Shown one piece after another: positions 8,946 to 18,436 of a stretch of 64,000 nucleotides of DNA. A program made the translations under genes and the position numbers. Within the stretch, counting starts at the first letter, position 1; the number at the start of each line of letters is the position of its first letter. Source of the stretch: Helicobacter macacae MIT 99-5501 (lineage in GTDB: Bacteria > Campylobacterota > Campylobacteria > Campylobacterales > Helicobacteraceae); the NCBI RefSeq assembly GCF_000507845.1, contig NZ_KI669454.1:1218746-1282745 (forward strand), in the 5' to 3' direction. The notes under the pieces were generated by a model, which did no database searches, was not told the DNA's origin, and worked only from the letters and a program-made list of their open reading frames with translations.

Positions 8946-9606
8946 CGCGACTTTAGAGCCATTTAGGATTTTGGCAGGTGTTGCGGGGATTTTGTTTGGT
9001 GCTTTGCTTATATGCGGGGATTTTGCACTTTGTGCAAAATCTAGCCAACAAGTAGAGGAGTCAAAGGAATATTTGCGCACTTCCAAAAACAAATCTGGCA
9101 AAAGAGAAACGCCACATAATGAATCAAGTGAGGCATTGCCTGATGCAAATGAGTTTTTGCGATTTTTCCAAGCAAATCTAGAAAAACGACACAAAGAGAT
9201 TCTGCAAGCCACTTTGCAAAATAGTTTTTTGCGCTTTAGAGGGTATTCGCTTATTGATTATAGTGTGTATAAAAAGTTAACTTGGCGTGAGAGAAGCAAA
9301 ATCAAAAAACCGCTTGTGTTTTTTCGAGGATTTGTCGATAGCGAGCCTATATATAGCGAGCTAGGTGGGGTAAGCGTCTATGCAAGGCTTGCAAGTGATG
9401 AAGCTATGCGCGTGCATCTAAACTTCCAAAATCGCTATTTTAGCGACTTGCAAACCATAAGGGGCAATGGCACAAAAATAAATACACAAAACACTAAAAA
9501 CACTAAGCAAAACGCACAAGCCATTCAAAAAGGTAGATTTTATGCACTATGTGCACTGCCAAAGATAAACCGCTGCTTGCTACTTGGCATAGGCGAGAAG
9601 TGGTAA
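8938..9606 (+). CDS. Unknown exported or membrane-anchored protein
   Basis: A 222-residue protein that I do not recognise. Residues about 8-32 are hydrophobic (LAGVAGILFGALLICGDFALC) and may be a signal peptide or anchor. The central part is charged, with a helix near 70-95. A small mixed region ends with YALCALPKI...CLLLGIGEKW. The start overlaps the end of dedA by 8 bp and the next gene follows closely, so the three probably form one operon. Confidence 0.6.
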   Translation: MNNATLEPFRILAGVAGILFGALLICGDFALCAKSSQQVEESKEYLRTSKNKSGKRETPHNESSEALPDANEFLRFFQANLEKRHKEILQATLQNSFLRFRGYSLIDYSVYKKLTWRERSKIKKPLVFFRGFVDSEPIYSELGGVSVYARLASDEAMRVHLNFQNRYFSDLQTIRGNGTKINTQNTKNTKQNAQAIQKGRFYALCALPKINRCLLLGIGEKW

Positions 9607-9632
9607 AATCTAAGAAAATAGTAAATAACAAA

Positions 9633-10697
9633 ATGACACACAGCGCGGCAAAAGAATCAAAAGATTTTACCACTCCGCACAAGACTACCAAAATCAAAAA
9701 ATCCACGCTTTTTGAAATCCTACGCTACCCAAAAGATGTGCATATCCCAAGCATAAAAAACGACATAAAATCACTGCCCAAAAACGATAGTTTTGTGTGG
9801 TTTGGGCACTCCTCAATATTGCTTATGATAGGTGGGAAGCACATTTTGGTTGACCCGATTTTGGGTAGCGCGGCTAGCCCTTTTGGGCGCATTTGCAAGC
9901 CATTTAGTGGAGCAGACATCTATAAACCAAATGATTTGCCACCCATAGATTATCTCATCATCACGCACAATCACTACGACCACCTAAGCAAGAATACCAT
10001 AAAAAAACTTGACATTACAAAAGCATTTGTCCCGCTTGGTGTAGGGAAATATCTGCAAAAATGGGGGATAAAAAAGACAAATATCACAGAGCTAGGCTGG
10101 TGGGAAAGCATAGATTTAGATAGTATTTTTAGATTGCACTGCTTCCCTACTAGGCATTTTTCAGGTAGATTTTTCACAGATACAAACAAAACTCTTTGGG
10201 CAAGCTATGGCATAGAATGCCTAAAAAATCAAAACAAAAAAATCTATCTAAGTGGCGATGGCGGATATGGAGAGCATTTCAAAGACATAGGAGAGGCTAT
10301 GGGCGGCTTTGATATATCTTTCATCGAAAATGGGCAATACAATGAGCAATGGGCAAAAATCCACCTTTTTCCAAGTGAAAGTTTGCAAGCCTGCGCTGAC
10401 TTGCGCACAAAAGTCGCCGTGCCGATACACAACTCGAAATTTAAGCTATCCACTCACAAATGGAGTGAACCACTAGAGAGTATAAGCACGCTTTATGAAA
10501 ACGCGCGCAAAAATGGCAAGATAGATTTTGGGCTACTTACACCGATGATTGGCGAAATTGTGCCATTGTGGGAGGAGGACAGAGAGCGTGAAATAAATAA
10601 GTGCAAAATAAATGAGAGCGAGAAAAATAAGTGTGAAATAGACAAAAGCCAAAAAGACAACACAAAACCATACACAAACAAATGGTGGAGAATCTAA
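9633..10697 (+). CDS. Metallo-beta-lactamase-fold hydrolase (UlaG/NAPE-PLD-like)
   Basis: About 354 residues with a lipid or phosphodiester hydrolase type of metallo-beta-lactamase fold. Key features are FVWFGHSSILL, DPILG, the metal motif THNHYDHL (HxHxDH), a later HFS, and SGDGGYG with its aspartate. The architecture (WxGHS, then DP, then a long C-terminal region) is that of NAPE-phospholipase-D-like enzymes. The ATG at 9633 is chosen; the frame is open to 9549, but that part overlaps the previous gene and looks non-coding. The C-terminus has a Glu/Lys/Asn-rich tail with a repeated KCEI/SEKNK pattern, probably disordered. Confidence 0.82.
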   Translation: MTHSAAKESKDFTTPHKTTKIKKSTLFEILRYPKDVHIPSIKNDIKSLPKNDSFVWFGHSSILLMIGGKHILVDPILGSAASPFGRICKPFSGADIYKPNDLPPIDYLIITHNHYDHLSKNTIKKLDITKAFVPLGVGKYLQKWGIKKTNITELGWWESIDLDSIFRLHCFPTRHFSGRFFTDTNKTLWASYGIECLKNQNKKIYLSGDGGYGEHFKDIGEAMGGFDISFIENGQYNEQWAKIHLFPSESLQACADLRTKVAVPIHNSKFKLSTHKWSEPLESISTLYENARKNGKIDFGLLTPMIGEIVPLWEEDREREINKCKINESEKNKCEIDKSQKDNTKPYTNKWWRI

Positions 10698-10738
10698 AAT
10701 TTTAGTCAAAATCTTTGGGACTAAAAATCTAAAAAATC

Positions 10739-13700
10739 CTAAAACTTATACCCCACTTGCACCCAAAACTGCCTACCTAGCTCATATACAGGCACAGCGG
10801 TTAGCCCCGCACTATTGGTATAAGTAGCTGAAGCTATCATTAGATTTTGGTTATCTAAGACATTTATTATGTCTAGGTTTGCATAGAGTGTGTTTGATTT
10901 CCACACACCCACTTCAAACCCCACTCTCATATCCCAATTAAAGCTAGCAGGCACGCGATATTTTTCAAATGCAGCTGTGATTTGGGGGTATTGCGCCTGC
11001 AAATCTTTAAACTTTTGTGTGTTTGTGCCTATACTTGCCATAGCATTGTAGCTACTTCGCACGCGAAAAAAGTTATTCCACAGCCACTTAAATCTGCCAA
11101 TGAGAAAACTAGTGGTGGTATTTAGTCGTATCGTGTAGGGGCGAGTGAAATTTGTCGCGGGGCGATTTGCGTATTGGATTACCTGCCCTCCGTAGTATAT
11201 CCACTCATTTGCTAGCTCGCCCTCCGTGATAGAGCTAGTGTAGTCCTCATAGTTCCTGCGCACATTACTCCAATCAAACGCGAATAAAATATGATTTTTC
11301 ACACCACCGAAATCTAGGCTTTTGTGATTTTGCACGGCTAGACTTATCACATCAGTATCACTTCGCCCCTCATTTGTATACACATAGCGCAAATTACTTG
11401 TAAGCCCTGCAACATTGCTAGCGCAATTATATGAGCTAATAGAGCCATCGGGGGCTTGGCACATTCTGCGGATTTCATCTCTGCCACCACGATAGATATA
11501 TTTCGCGCTTATTTGTAGGGCGTAGAGATGCTGCACGATTCCGCCCATTAGTTCATTTGAGTATGGCACGCGCATTTTTTTGAAGTTTGTGTCGTTTTTG
11601 TTTTGACTAAAGCAATCACTTTGAGTGTAGCAGTTTGTTTTTTTATTTGCTTCATTTGCCATTATGCCTTCCCAAGATTTGCTCGCATCACTTCTTGCTA
11701 GGCTGTATTGCAGTGAGCTTCGCTCCTCCATTAGTCGGTAGGCAAAGAGATTGCGTCCGTAGTAGCGAGACACGCCAAATGTAAGCTGCGTAGCAAAATC
11801 TCTCCCCCTACCCCACTTACTCCACGGCAGGACATAATTTAGCGAAAATCTAGGCGATAGCGTGGCTTTACTCATATATGTATCAAAATCAAGCCTTAAG
11901 CCAACCCTAGCATTTACCTCCCCTGCTTTACGCAAATCAAACCTCATATCATCTTCTATCCACGAGCCAAAGTTTAGTGAATCTAGCGAGATTTTCCCAG
12001 CCTTGTAGTAGCTTAGTCGGTAGGCATATTGTCCTACATTATTTGCCCAATTACCACTTGAATAATACACTTTTGAAGCACTACAAGATATATCCCCACT
12101 TAAGCAAGTCTGCCCCACACTTAGCGGAGCTAGCCAAGCAGTCCCACCAAAAAGCATATCCTCCATTCGCTCATAGTAGGCATTTACATAGCCAGAGTCC
12201 ACTCCCACACTGAAGCGATTTTCCCACGCCTTTAGGCTTAGCGTTTCAAAATCTTGCGCTATTTTGACATTTAAATTGATTTGCTTTGTATCGACATTGC
12301 CATAGCCGCCCTCACTTACCGTGCCACTTTGCAAGTTGTTTGTCCAGTTTTTCTCCTCACTTGCCCTCCAGCCTAGATAATTTACCGCACTATTTATCCG
12401 TGAGCTATCCATATAGTTTACATTACTTTGTGCTACCAAAAATCCAGCCCTATTTTTCCAAAGTGCTTTTAGTCCTGCTTGATGCCCGCCACTTAGCATA
12501 TCAAAGCTAGAATTTTTGGTGTTTCTTATGAAGTAGTTGCTATAAGTTGGCGCATAAGCGTAGCTTGCTTCTAGTGTTAGATTGTCCGTTATGTCATAGC
12601 TTGCTTTTAAGAAATAGTTGTAGTTTTGTCGTTTTTGGATTTTGCGCTTATCATCAAGCGTGGCAGCTAGATATGAGCTAGAGCCAGAATTTAGCGGGAT
12701 AAAGCTCTGCGTGGTGGTGAAGCTAGCGACTATGCCTAGCTTTTTTGTGATTTTGGATTCTAAGCTAGCGCGGATAGAGTGCTTGATAAACTGCGGATGT
12801 CCACCTGTGGCATCTGCAGCTAAAAAGTTATTTAGCCCATCGCCATTTGCGCCACCATAAATATGATAATTTGTAAGGCTGAAGTTTTTGGGATTTGCAT
12901 TGCCCTGTGAGATTTGGTAGCTGATATTTGCGCCAAATTTTTTCCTAGCTCTTTTTGTTTTTGCCTCTATCACGCCACCTGTAAATCCACTATACGCTGC
13001 ACTTACATTGCTATCTTGCACAGAGATTGACTCTAGCAGGGCAGTGTCGATATTTAGCCCTTGAGATTGCCCGGGTAGCGCGGTAATATTTACGGGATCA
13101 TAGTTGCCATAGCTTCCTGCCGCAGGGTCTAAGTCATTATTCATATTAAACCCATCGATTTGGAAATTATTTTGATAATAAAGTCCGCCACTTATGGAGA
13201 TATTTGCGGGATTTATCTCGCCCGGTGTCGAGCTAGAATTTTGCCTTGTGTCATACTGCACATTTGGCAAAATCTTTAGGATAGAGGTAATGTCGCCGTT
13301 TCCATTTGGATTTGACTCTAGCATAGCGCGTGAGATTTCGCCCGCACTGCTTTGGTATCGCTCCCTAGATTCTAGCCCTGCGTCTTTGTAGCCTTTGGCA
13401 ACTACTTTGCCTAAGTCTTTTGCCTGTAAGTCTTGTGATTTTGTTTGTCCTTGTGGCTTTATATCGGGAGTATTAGAATTTTGCACTTTGGAATCATATA
13501 AGTGAGGCAGGGGGAAATAAGGTATCGCGGAATCGCTCTTTTTGGATTCGCTAGATTTACTAGAATCCATTTGTGTGGATTGTGCATATTTTGTGGAGGC
13601 TATTTTGGGTGTGGAAGTTATTTTAGAGACAGAATCTACTTTTGGTGCAAGAATCGCCCCCCCCCCCCCGCTCTCTCTCTCTCTCTCTCTCTCTCGTTGT

Positions 13701-13812
13701 GTGCAGTTGTGTTGTTTATATTGTTCGCACTATTTACATTATCAGCGAGTGCAAATTCACTAGCAAATACGCTAATCATACTCAAAAATACCAATAAGCC
13801 ACAAATTTTCAT
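10739..13812 (-). CDS. TonB-dependent outer-membrane receptor, phase-variable and out of frame as sequenced
   Basis: An outer-membrane active transporter for siderophore, metal or nutrient. The ATG at 13812 has a perfect ribosome site (TAAGGAG, five bases away) and gives a signal peptide (MKICGLLVFLSMISVFASEF, cleavage near ALA-D). Next comes an (AG)12 tract and a G13 tract (13657-13695), where the frame is broken: the signal frame meets a stop about seven codons later. One extra G, or one AG unit fewer, would join it to the main frame. That frame is open from before 13654 to 10739 and includes a plug domain (about the first 200 residues after 13570) and a barrel ending QVGYKF. The main body is intact, so an OFF phase or a homopolymer error is likelier than a dead gene. 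Confidence 0.9.
13657..13695. repeat. Dual simple-sequence repeat: C13 next to (CT)12
   Basis: On the plus strand C13 (13657-13669), one G, then (CT)12C (13671-13695). In the gene's direction this reads G(AG)12 C G13, placed about 40 codons after the start. Either tract can slip and switch the frame. Confidence 0.95.
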
Positions 13813-13872
13813 AAAAACTCCTTAGATTTAGTATCTTGTATGCGAATTATGCCAAAAAAATTCAAAGATATG

Positions 13873-13878
13873 ATTATA
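13873..13878 (-). promoter_or_regulatory. -10 box for TonB-dependent receptor gene
   Basis: Minus-strand TATAAT about 61 bases before the ATG at 13812. A Fur or other metal operator was looked for but none could be assigned by eye. Confidence 0.4.
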
Positions 13879-14199
13879 AAACAATTTCTTATTTTATTCC
13901 TATAATGTAGCACTTTTTGAGAATTTTTATAGCTTGCGCAAATAACGATATTTGCTTAAAATAAAGGATTCTCATAATACTATAAAAAATAAAAATACTT
14001 TGTAAAATAAGACTTACAAAACCCCATAAAAGTGCGAAAATCCATAAATAAGCTACAAATAGTTACACTTAGAAAATTTTTAAATATTTTTTAGACAATC
14101 GTTTTTGATTTTTGCCAAAATCCTGCCAAATCTTGCTTCAAACTTCTTATGCCTTAAAACGCGCATAATTTTATAAGCTATTGATATATTTTTGTCTTA
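13879..14199. other. AT-rich divergent intergenic region
   Basis: It separates the TonB receptor gene (minus) from pldA (plus). It is very AT-rich with many A and T runs. No gene or clear hairpin was seen; it should hold the upstream control sites of both genes. Confidence 0.5.
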
Positions 14200-14205
14200 T
14201 ATAAT
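14200..14205 (+). promoter_or_regulatory. -10 box for pldA
   Basis: TATAAT 38 bases before the ATG at 14244. Confidence 0.5.
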
Positions 14206-14264
14206 TTGTGATTCTACAATACGCAATATACAAAGGACTTACAATGCAAAAATTTCATCTAAAC

Positions 14265-14281
14265 GAGAGAGAGAGAGAGAG
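14265..14281. repeat. (AG)8 simple-sequence repeat in pldA 5' end
   Basis: G(AG)8 starting eight codons after the ATG. Slippage would change the frame. It has the same left context, AACGAGAG, as the (AG)n tracts in the TonB receptor and DUF1796-like genes. Confidence 0.9.
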
Positions 14282-14306
14282 TAGTTCACGCTTAATCAGT
14301 TCCCCC

Positions 14307-14760
14307 TCCATTGCGAGTGAGCATAATGTTAGTTCCCCCTCCCGCAGCACGAGTGGGGCTAGGGGGTGGGTAGATACCACTTCAGCACTTCAAGTAAATC
14401 TAACAACTGCCAATAGCGCGAATATTTCCGTTACCAATAATACAAATGCAAATGTTTCCGTCATTGCGAGCGAACGAAGTTGGCGTGGCAATCCACAAAA
14501 AGACATAGATTACCACGAGAATCTTTGCGGATTCTCTTGCAATGACGGCACAATGGATTGCCACGACTTGACTTCGTCAAGTCTCGCAATGACGAATAAA
14601 AGTGTGGATTGCCACGCAAATGCTAACGCATTTGCTCGCAAAACAAGGCAAAGCCGTAGTTTCTTTAGTAATGACGAATCTTTCTATGCTTTTTCCAATG
14701 CAAAAGATACCCACCCCCAAACCCCCTCCGCAAAGGAGGGGGCTTTTAAAAAGCCAAGCT
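14307..14760. repeat. Cassette of REP-like and C-rich repeats inside the pldA reading frame
   Basis: It contains a REP-like fragment at 14307-14322, a C/G-rich unit at 14334-14379, three joined REP-like elements with CGTCATTGCGAG-type ends at 14459-14674, and an inverted copy of the C-rich unit at about 14706-14745. The same units occur intergenically at 142-232, 280-320 and 2261-2415. The reading frame stays open across the whole cassette. Confidence 0.8.
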
Positions 14761-15907
14761 ACCCTCACTTATGCGAAAAAGTATCCCTAGCCATTTTAGC
14801 AACCATATCAACGGCTAGCATAAATATGCTTATAGCTTTAGAATCTACAAAACTTTGCACAAAGTCCATTATCTCATCTCGCACAGATTTTTGCAAACAA
14901 TCTAGCGCAGGCTACCTCGCAGATTTTGCGCCAAGCTCCGCCATAGATTTTGCAAATCCCACAAAATAACAAAACTACACAGATTTTAGAAATTTTGCAG
15001 ATTCTACTCCTTATGCTATCCCTCGTCCTAAAGATATTAGCGCGTTTTTGTGGCTTGAAAATTGGCGTGATACATACTTTTTGTATGTTTATAATCTAAC
15101 GCCGATGCGAAATCCACAATATTTGCGTGGCGAGCTAAAAGGACAAATTAGTTTTCGCGCACCTATTATTCCAAAATTTTTTAGCCAAAATTGGATTTTC
15201 TACCTTGCTTTTACTAACACATTTTATTTTCAGCTTTTCAATGAAAAGGCTAGCTCGCCTATGAGGGATAATGACTTTCAGCCAGAATTTTTACTTACAT
15301 ATCGCCACAAAAGCCGACACAAAGGCGATTTTGCACAAGGTGATAGATTTAACCTTACAGAAATCACTTTTGGGTGCCGGCATATCAGCAATGGCGAGAT
15401 AGACAAAGCACAAGGCGGTGTGGCAGATAGAAGCAGAGGAAGCGATAGATTTATCCTAAAGGCGAGATTTTCTAGCAAGCATTGGGGACTTGATATGGAG
15501 GCATTCGTGCCGACTAGATTTTACAAAGAAAATCTAGATATTTACAAATACTTAGGCAGCTTTGAAGCAAAGGTAAATATGCGATACGGTAATCACTTGG
15601 CGGATTTTAGCTTAGGTGGATTGCTAGGAGTTTTGCAGCCACCTTATAGCATTGCCAAAAGCCACCCTACGCCATATTTTCGCACAAGCTACACTTACAA
15701 GATAAATGAGTATTATGGATTGTATATGCAGTATTTTGTAGGCTATGGAGATATACTCTATGAATACAACTCCTATGCGCATAGAATAGGGCTAGGCATT
15801 CGCTTTGTGAGGTAGTCTAGTTTTTAGCACGCACGACAAGGGTAAAAACAAGCCCCGCACATTAAAAGCACGGATTTTCTACAAAGTATTTATAAATCTA
15901 AGATTTT

Positions 15908-16915
15908 CTAAAATCCTTTCACGCTTAACCATAGCAATATATCCTCTAGCACTTGGGATTTTATACGCTCATTTAGCACTTCGTGCCTAGCTCCTTTGTA
16001 TAGTAGCATTTCCACATCATCAAATCCTTGGAAACGCAAATGCTCTCTAGCCCTTTGCACACCCGCTCCAAACTCCCCGCTAGCATCATCACTACCACTT
16101 ACAAAAAGTATCGGCAAATGCGGTTTTTGCGGATATGGATACGCGCCATAGACTTCTTGCATTCCCTCAAACAAATGCAAAAAGCTCTGCGCATCAAAGT
16201 GAAAATGGCATTTTTCATCGGCGAGATAGCCCTGCACCACCGCTTCATCAGCGCATAGCCAGCCTAGCCCTGTTTTGTCCCCCTGCTTTGCAAATCGTTT
16301 ATTAAATCCACCAAAAAGGATTTTGTTTATCACTTTTCCACCTAGCTGCCCCGCATTAAAAAAGCAAAACAGCTTTGCAAGCCTTACACCCCATTTTAGC
16401 TCTTTTTGCTCCTTGCTAGCACTAGGAGAGCCACTCAAAATCAGTGCGTCCAAGCTATCGCCATATAGCATAAGATACCGTCTAGCAAGCAAAGAGCCCA
16501 TAGAATGTCCCAAAAGAGCGACTTTTTGAGGTTTGTATTGCTCTTTTAGCAAGCAAGTGAGCTTGTATAAATCATAAGCAGATTTTTGGAAGCTATCCTC
16601 CCCCATACACCCTAGCGTGATTTCATCGCCATTTGTGCTATCGCCGTGCCCTCTATGGTCGCTTACTGCGACTATGAAGCCGTTTTTGGCAATCTCTTTT
16701 GCTACCCACTCATATCGCCCTTTGTGCTCTACCATTCCGTGTGCGATTTGGGCAAGATATATAGGCGATTTGGACTCTTGGGCAAAAACAGGCTCATACA
16801 CATCATAGCTTACTTCGCCAAAATCGCTTCTAAATTTTAGCGAACGCGTGATTTTGACTTCGTTTGTGGTGGTGGCTTTTAGGCTATTTTTTGGTGGCGT
16901 TTGAGAATCTAGCAT
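15908..16915 (-). CDS. Alpha/beta hydrolase, lysophospholipase/monoacylglycerol lipase type
   Basis: A 335-residue serine hydrolase of the PldB/Hydrolase_4 class. HGMVEHKGRYE gives the oxyanion region. DHRGHGDS and the nucleophile elbow GHSMGS follow, then a cap domain rich in Phe and Cys, an acidic residue in SGSDDASGEFG, and a late histidine in YKGARHEV. It likely cleaves lysophospholipids or monoacylglycerols in the cytosol or at the inner membrane. It is convergent with the broken phospholipase A gene; the pairing of A-type and lysophospholipase is suggestive, but no operon is possible. Confidence 0.85.
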   Translation of the reverse strand: MLDSQTPPKNSLKATTTNEVKITRSLKFRSDFGEVSYDVYEPVFAQESKSPIYLAQIAHGMVEHKGRYEWVAKEIAKNGFIVAVSDHRGHGDSTNGDEITLGCMGEDSFQKSAYDLYKLTCLLKEQYKPQKVALLGHSMGSLLARRYLMLYGDSLDALILSGSPSASKEQKELKWGVRLAKLFCFFNAGQLGGKVINKILFGGFNKRFAKQGDKTGLGWLCADEAVVQGYLADEKCHFHFDAQSFLHLFEGMQEVYGAYPYPQKPHLPILFVSGSDDASGEFGAGVQRAREHLRFQGFDDVEMLLYKGARHEVLNERIKSQVLEDILLWLSVKGF

Positions 16916-17040
16916 TTGTATCCTTTGTAGCTAAATTTTTTGATTTTGTCGCTTTAGTGAAATCTCGCCAATCTCAATACAACTAAAAGCAACAACTGAA
17001 GTATTGTATCTTATTTAAGCTAAATATTGAAGTGAGTATA

Positions 17041-18219
17041 TTATTTTGGTGGTATGAAGTCAAATACGGCGATTTCGCCATCGCTAAACGCCCTCATAGG
17101 TGGTCCCCAAAATCCCGCACCTTGACTTACATAGATATATCCTCCGCCATCGATTTTGTGCAGTCCTTTTAAGAACGGCTGCTGAAGCAACACAGCAAGA
17201 GAAAAAGGGAAAATCTGCCCGCCGTGCGTATGCCCGCTAAAAATAAAATCAATGCTTTCAAGCTGATGTTTGTTTAGGTATTCAATTGCTTTTGGCTGAT
17301 GGGTTAAAAATATCGTAGGAATGTCTATCTCTCTATGTGCGAGTGCAGCGGCAAAATCAGGGCGATAAATCCCCATACGATTCCCCATCAAATCTGTAAT
17401 CCCCGATAGATTTACAAACGGCTTTTTCTCTCTTTTGCTAGATTCTACCTTGCGCCAAATTATCATCGTTTCATTTAGAAGCGGCGTGATATTTAGGTTT
17501 TTTAGCGTAGCGATGATAGAATCTATGTCGTATAAATACTCGTGATTGCCAAGCACATAATACACGCCATATTTCGCCCTCAATGCCTTAAAAATATCCA
17601 AACTCTCTAAGGCGTTTTCTAGCTTTGTGTCGATAAAATCCCCCGTGATAACGATAATGTCTGGATTTTCGCCATTTAGCAAATGCACGATTTGGGCTGT
17701 GCGCGTGCTATCAATAAGCCCACCGATATGCACATCGCTAATTTGCGCTACTCTAAGAGGTTTTTCTAATCCCTCTAGCTCAAGGCTTGCTCGCTTGATA
17801 AGTGGCTGCTCTAGCCCGTGATACAAGGCATATCCACTATACACAAAGCAGAGGGCTACTATGGTGCGCTTGACTTTGGTGGTTAGGTGCTGTGGCTTGC
17901 GAAAGATAAATAGCGTGATATTGATAAATGCTGCGATAAAGGCTGCGATAAGGAAAGAAAATGCCACGCCTACCGAGATAGACATCGCGAAAAACAACCA
18001 TTGCGGAGCGATAGCAAAAGAGCGCATCCACATATAGCCGATACAAAGCAACATATTTCCCCACAATATGCACGCATACACGCGAGATAGCCACTGCCTA
18101 TGAGAGATAGAGCGCACAAGCAAAAAATAAATCACAATATGAACTAAGACAAATACCCCGCAGGCAAGTAGTGGAAAAAGTAGCGTTTGCATTTGGGCAA
18201 ATTCTGGCGTGTCTTGCAT
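17041..18219 (-). CDS. Membrane-anchored metallophosphoesterase (YaeI/YkuE-like)
   Basis: A 392-residue protein. Residues 1-130 hold four or so membrane helices. The cytoplasmic or periplasmic domain carries the full calcineurin-type metal set: QISDVHIGG, TGDFID, GNHEY and FSGHTHGGQ. Members of this class cleave phosphodiesters or the pyrophosphate of lipid A precursors (YaeI/LpxG), but the substrate is not decided by sequence. It ends DGEIAVFDFIPPK. It appears to be a single-gene unit. Confidence 0.87.
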   Translation of the reverse strand: MQDTPEFAQMQTLLFPLLACGVFVLVHIVIYFLLVRSISHRQWLSRVYACILWGNMLLCIGYMWMRSFAIAPQWLFFAMSISVGVAFSFLIAAFIAAFINITLFIFRKPQHLTTKVKRTIVALCFVYSGYALYHGLEQPLIKRASLELEGLEKPLRVAQISDVHIGGLIDSTRTAQIVHLLNGENPDIIVITGDFIDTKLENALESLDIFKALRAKYGVYYVLGNHEYLYDIDSIIATLKNLNITPLLNETMIIWRKVESSKREKKPFVNLSGITDLMGNRMGIYRPDFAAALAHREIDIPTIFLTHQPKAIEYLNKHQLESIDFIFSGHTHGGQIFPFSLAVLLQQPFLKGLHKIDGGGYIYVSQGAGFWGPPMRAFSDGEIAVFDFIPPK

Positions 18220-18436
18220 TCTTAATTCTCCTTAAAAGTTTTTTTTATTTACTCTTTTTTCACGGCTAAATTTTCTCTAAAATCTATGCTAAAAAAAATC
18301 TTTGATTAGATAACGCCTATCTTTGTGTTTTTAGCTTTTTGTGTGAAAACCAAAATCCACAATTAAGTCAAAAAAAAGCTAAAAAAACTCTAGCAAATCT
18401 TAAGCAAGTAAAATCAGGCAAAATCTAAAATCTGCC

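Larger units (their letters stand above)
14244..15815 (+). pseudogene. pldA: Outer-membrane phospholipase A, interrupted gene with repeat-filled 5' end
   Basis: The 3' part (from about 14980) encodes a clear OMPLA barrel that hydrolyses phospholipid acyl chains. It shows the catalytic CRHISNG motif (His, Ser, Asn), YKYLGSFEAKV and the C-terminal YAHRIGLGIRF strand. The upstream part starts at an ATG with AAAGGA six bases away and immediately meets (AG)8. It then runs through a repeat cassette (about 14307-14760) and a hydrophobic segment that looks like the original signal peptide (VSLAILATISTASINMLIA). A TAA at 14967-14969 in the same frame separates it from the barrel. An ATG at 14771 would start that signal peptide only if the following A5 were A4. 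Full-length enzyme therefore cannot be made as sequenced; restart from TTG 15048 would lack a signal. Confidence 0.8.

Noticed and set aside
13502..13825. Plus-strand open frames across the C13/(CT)12 tract
   Set aside because: They exist only because the repeat lacks stops. The signal peptide and ribosome site show that the real gene is on the minus strand.
14577..14790. Short open frames inside the repeat cassette of pldA
   Set aside because: They are REP-like DNA read in other frames; no ribosome site or homology.
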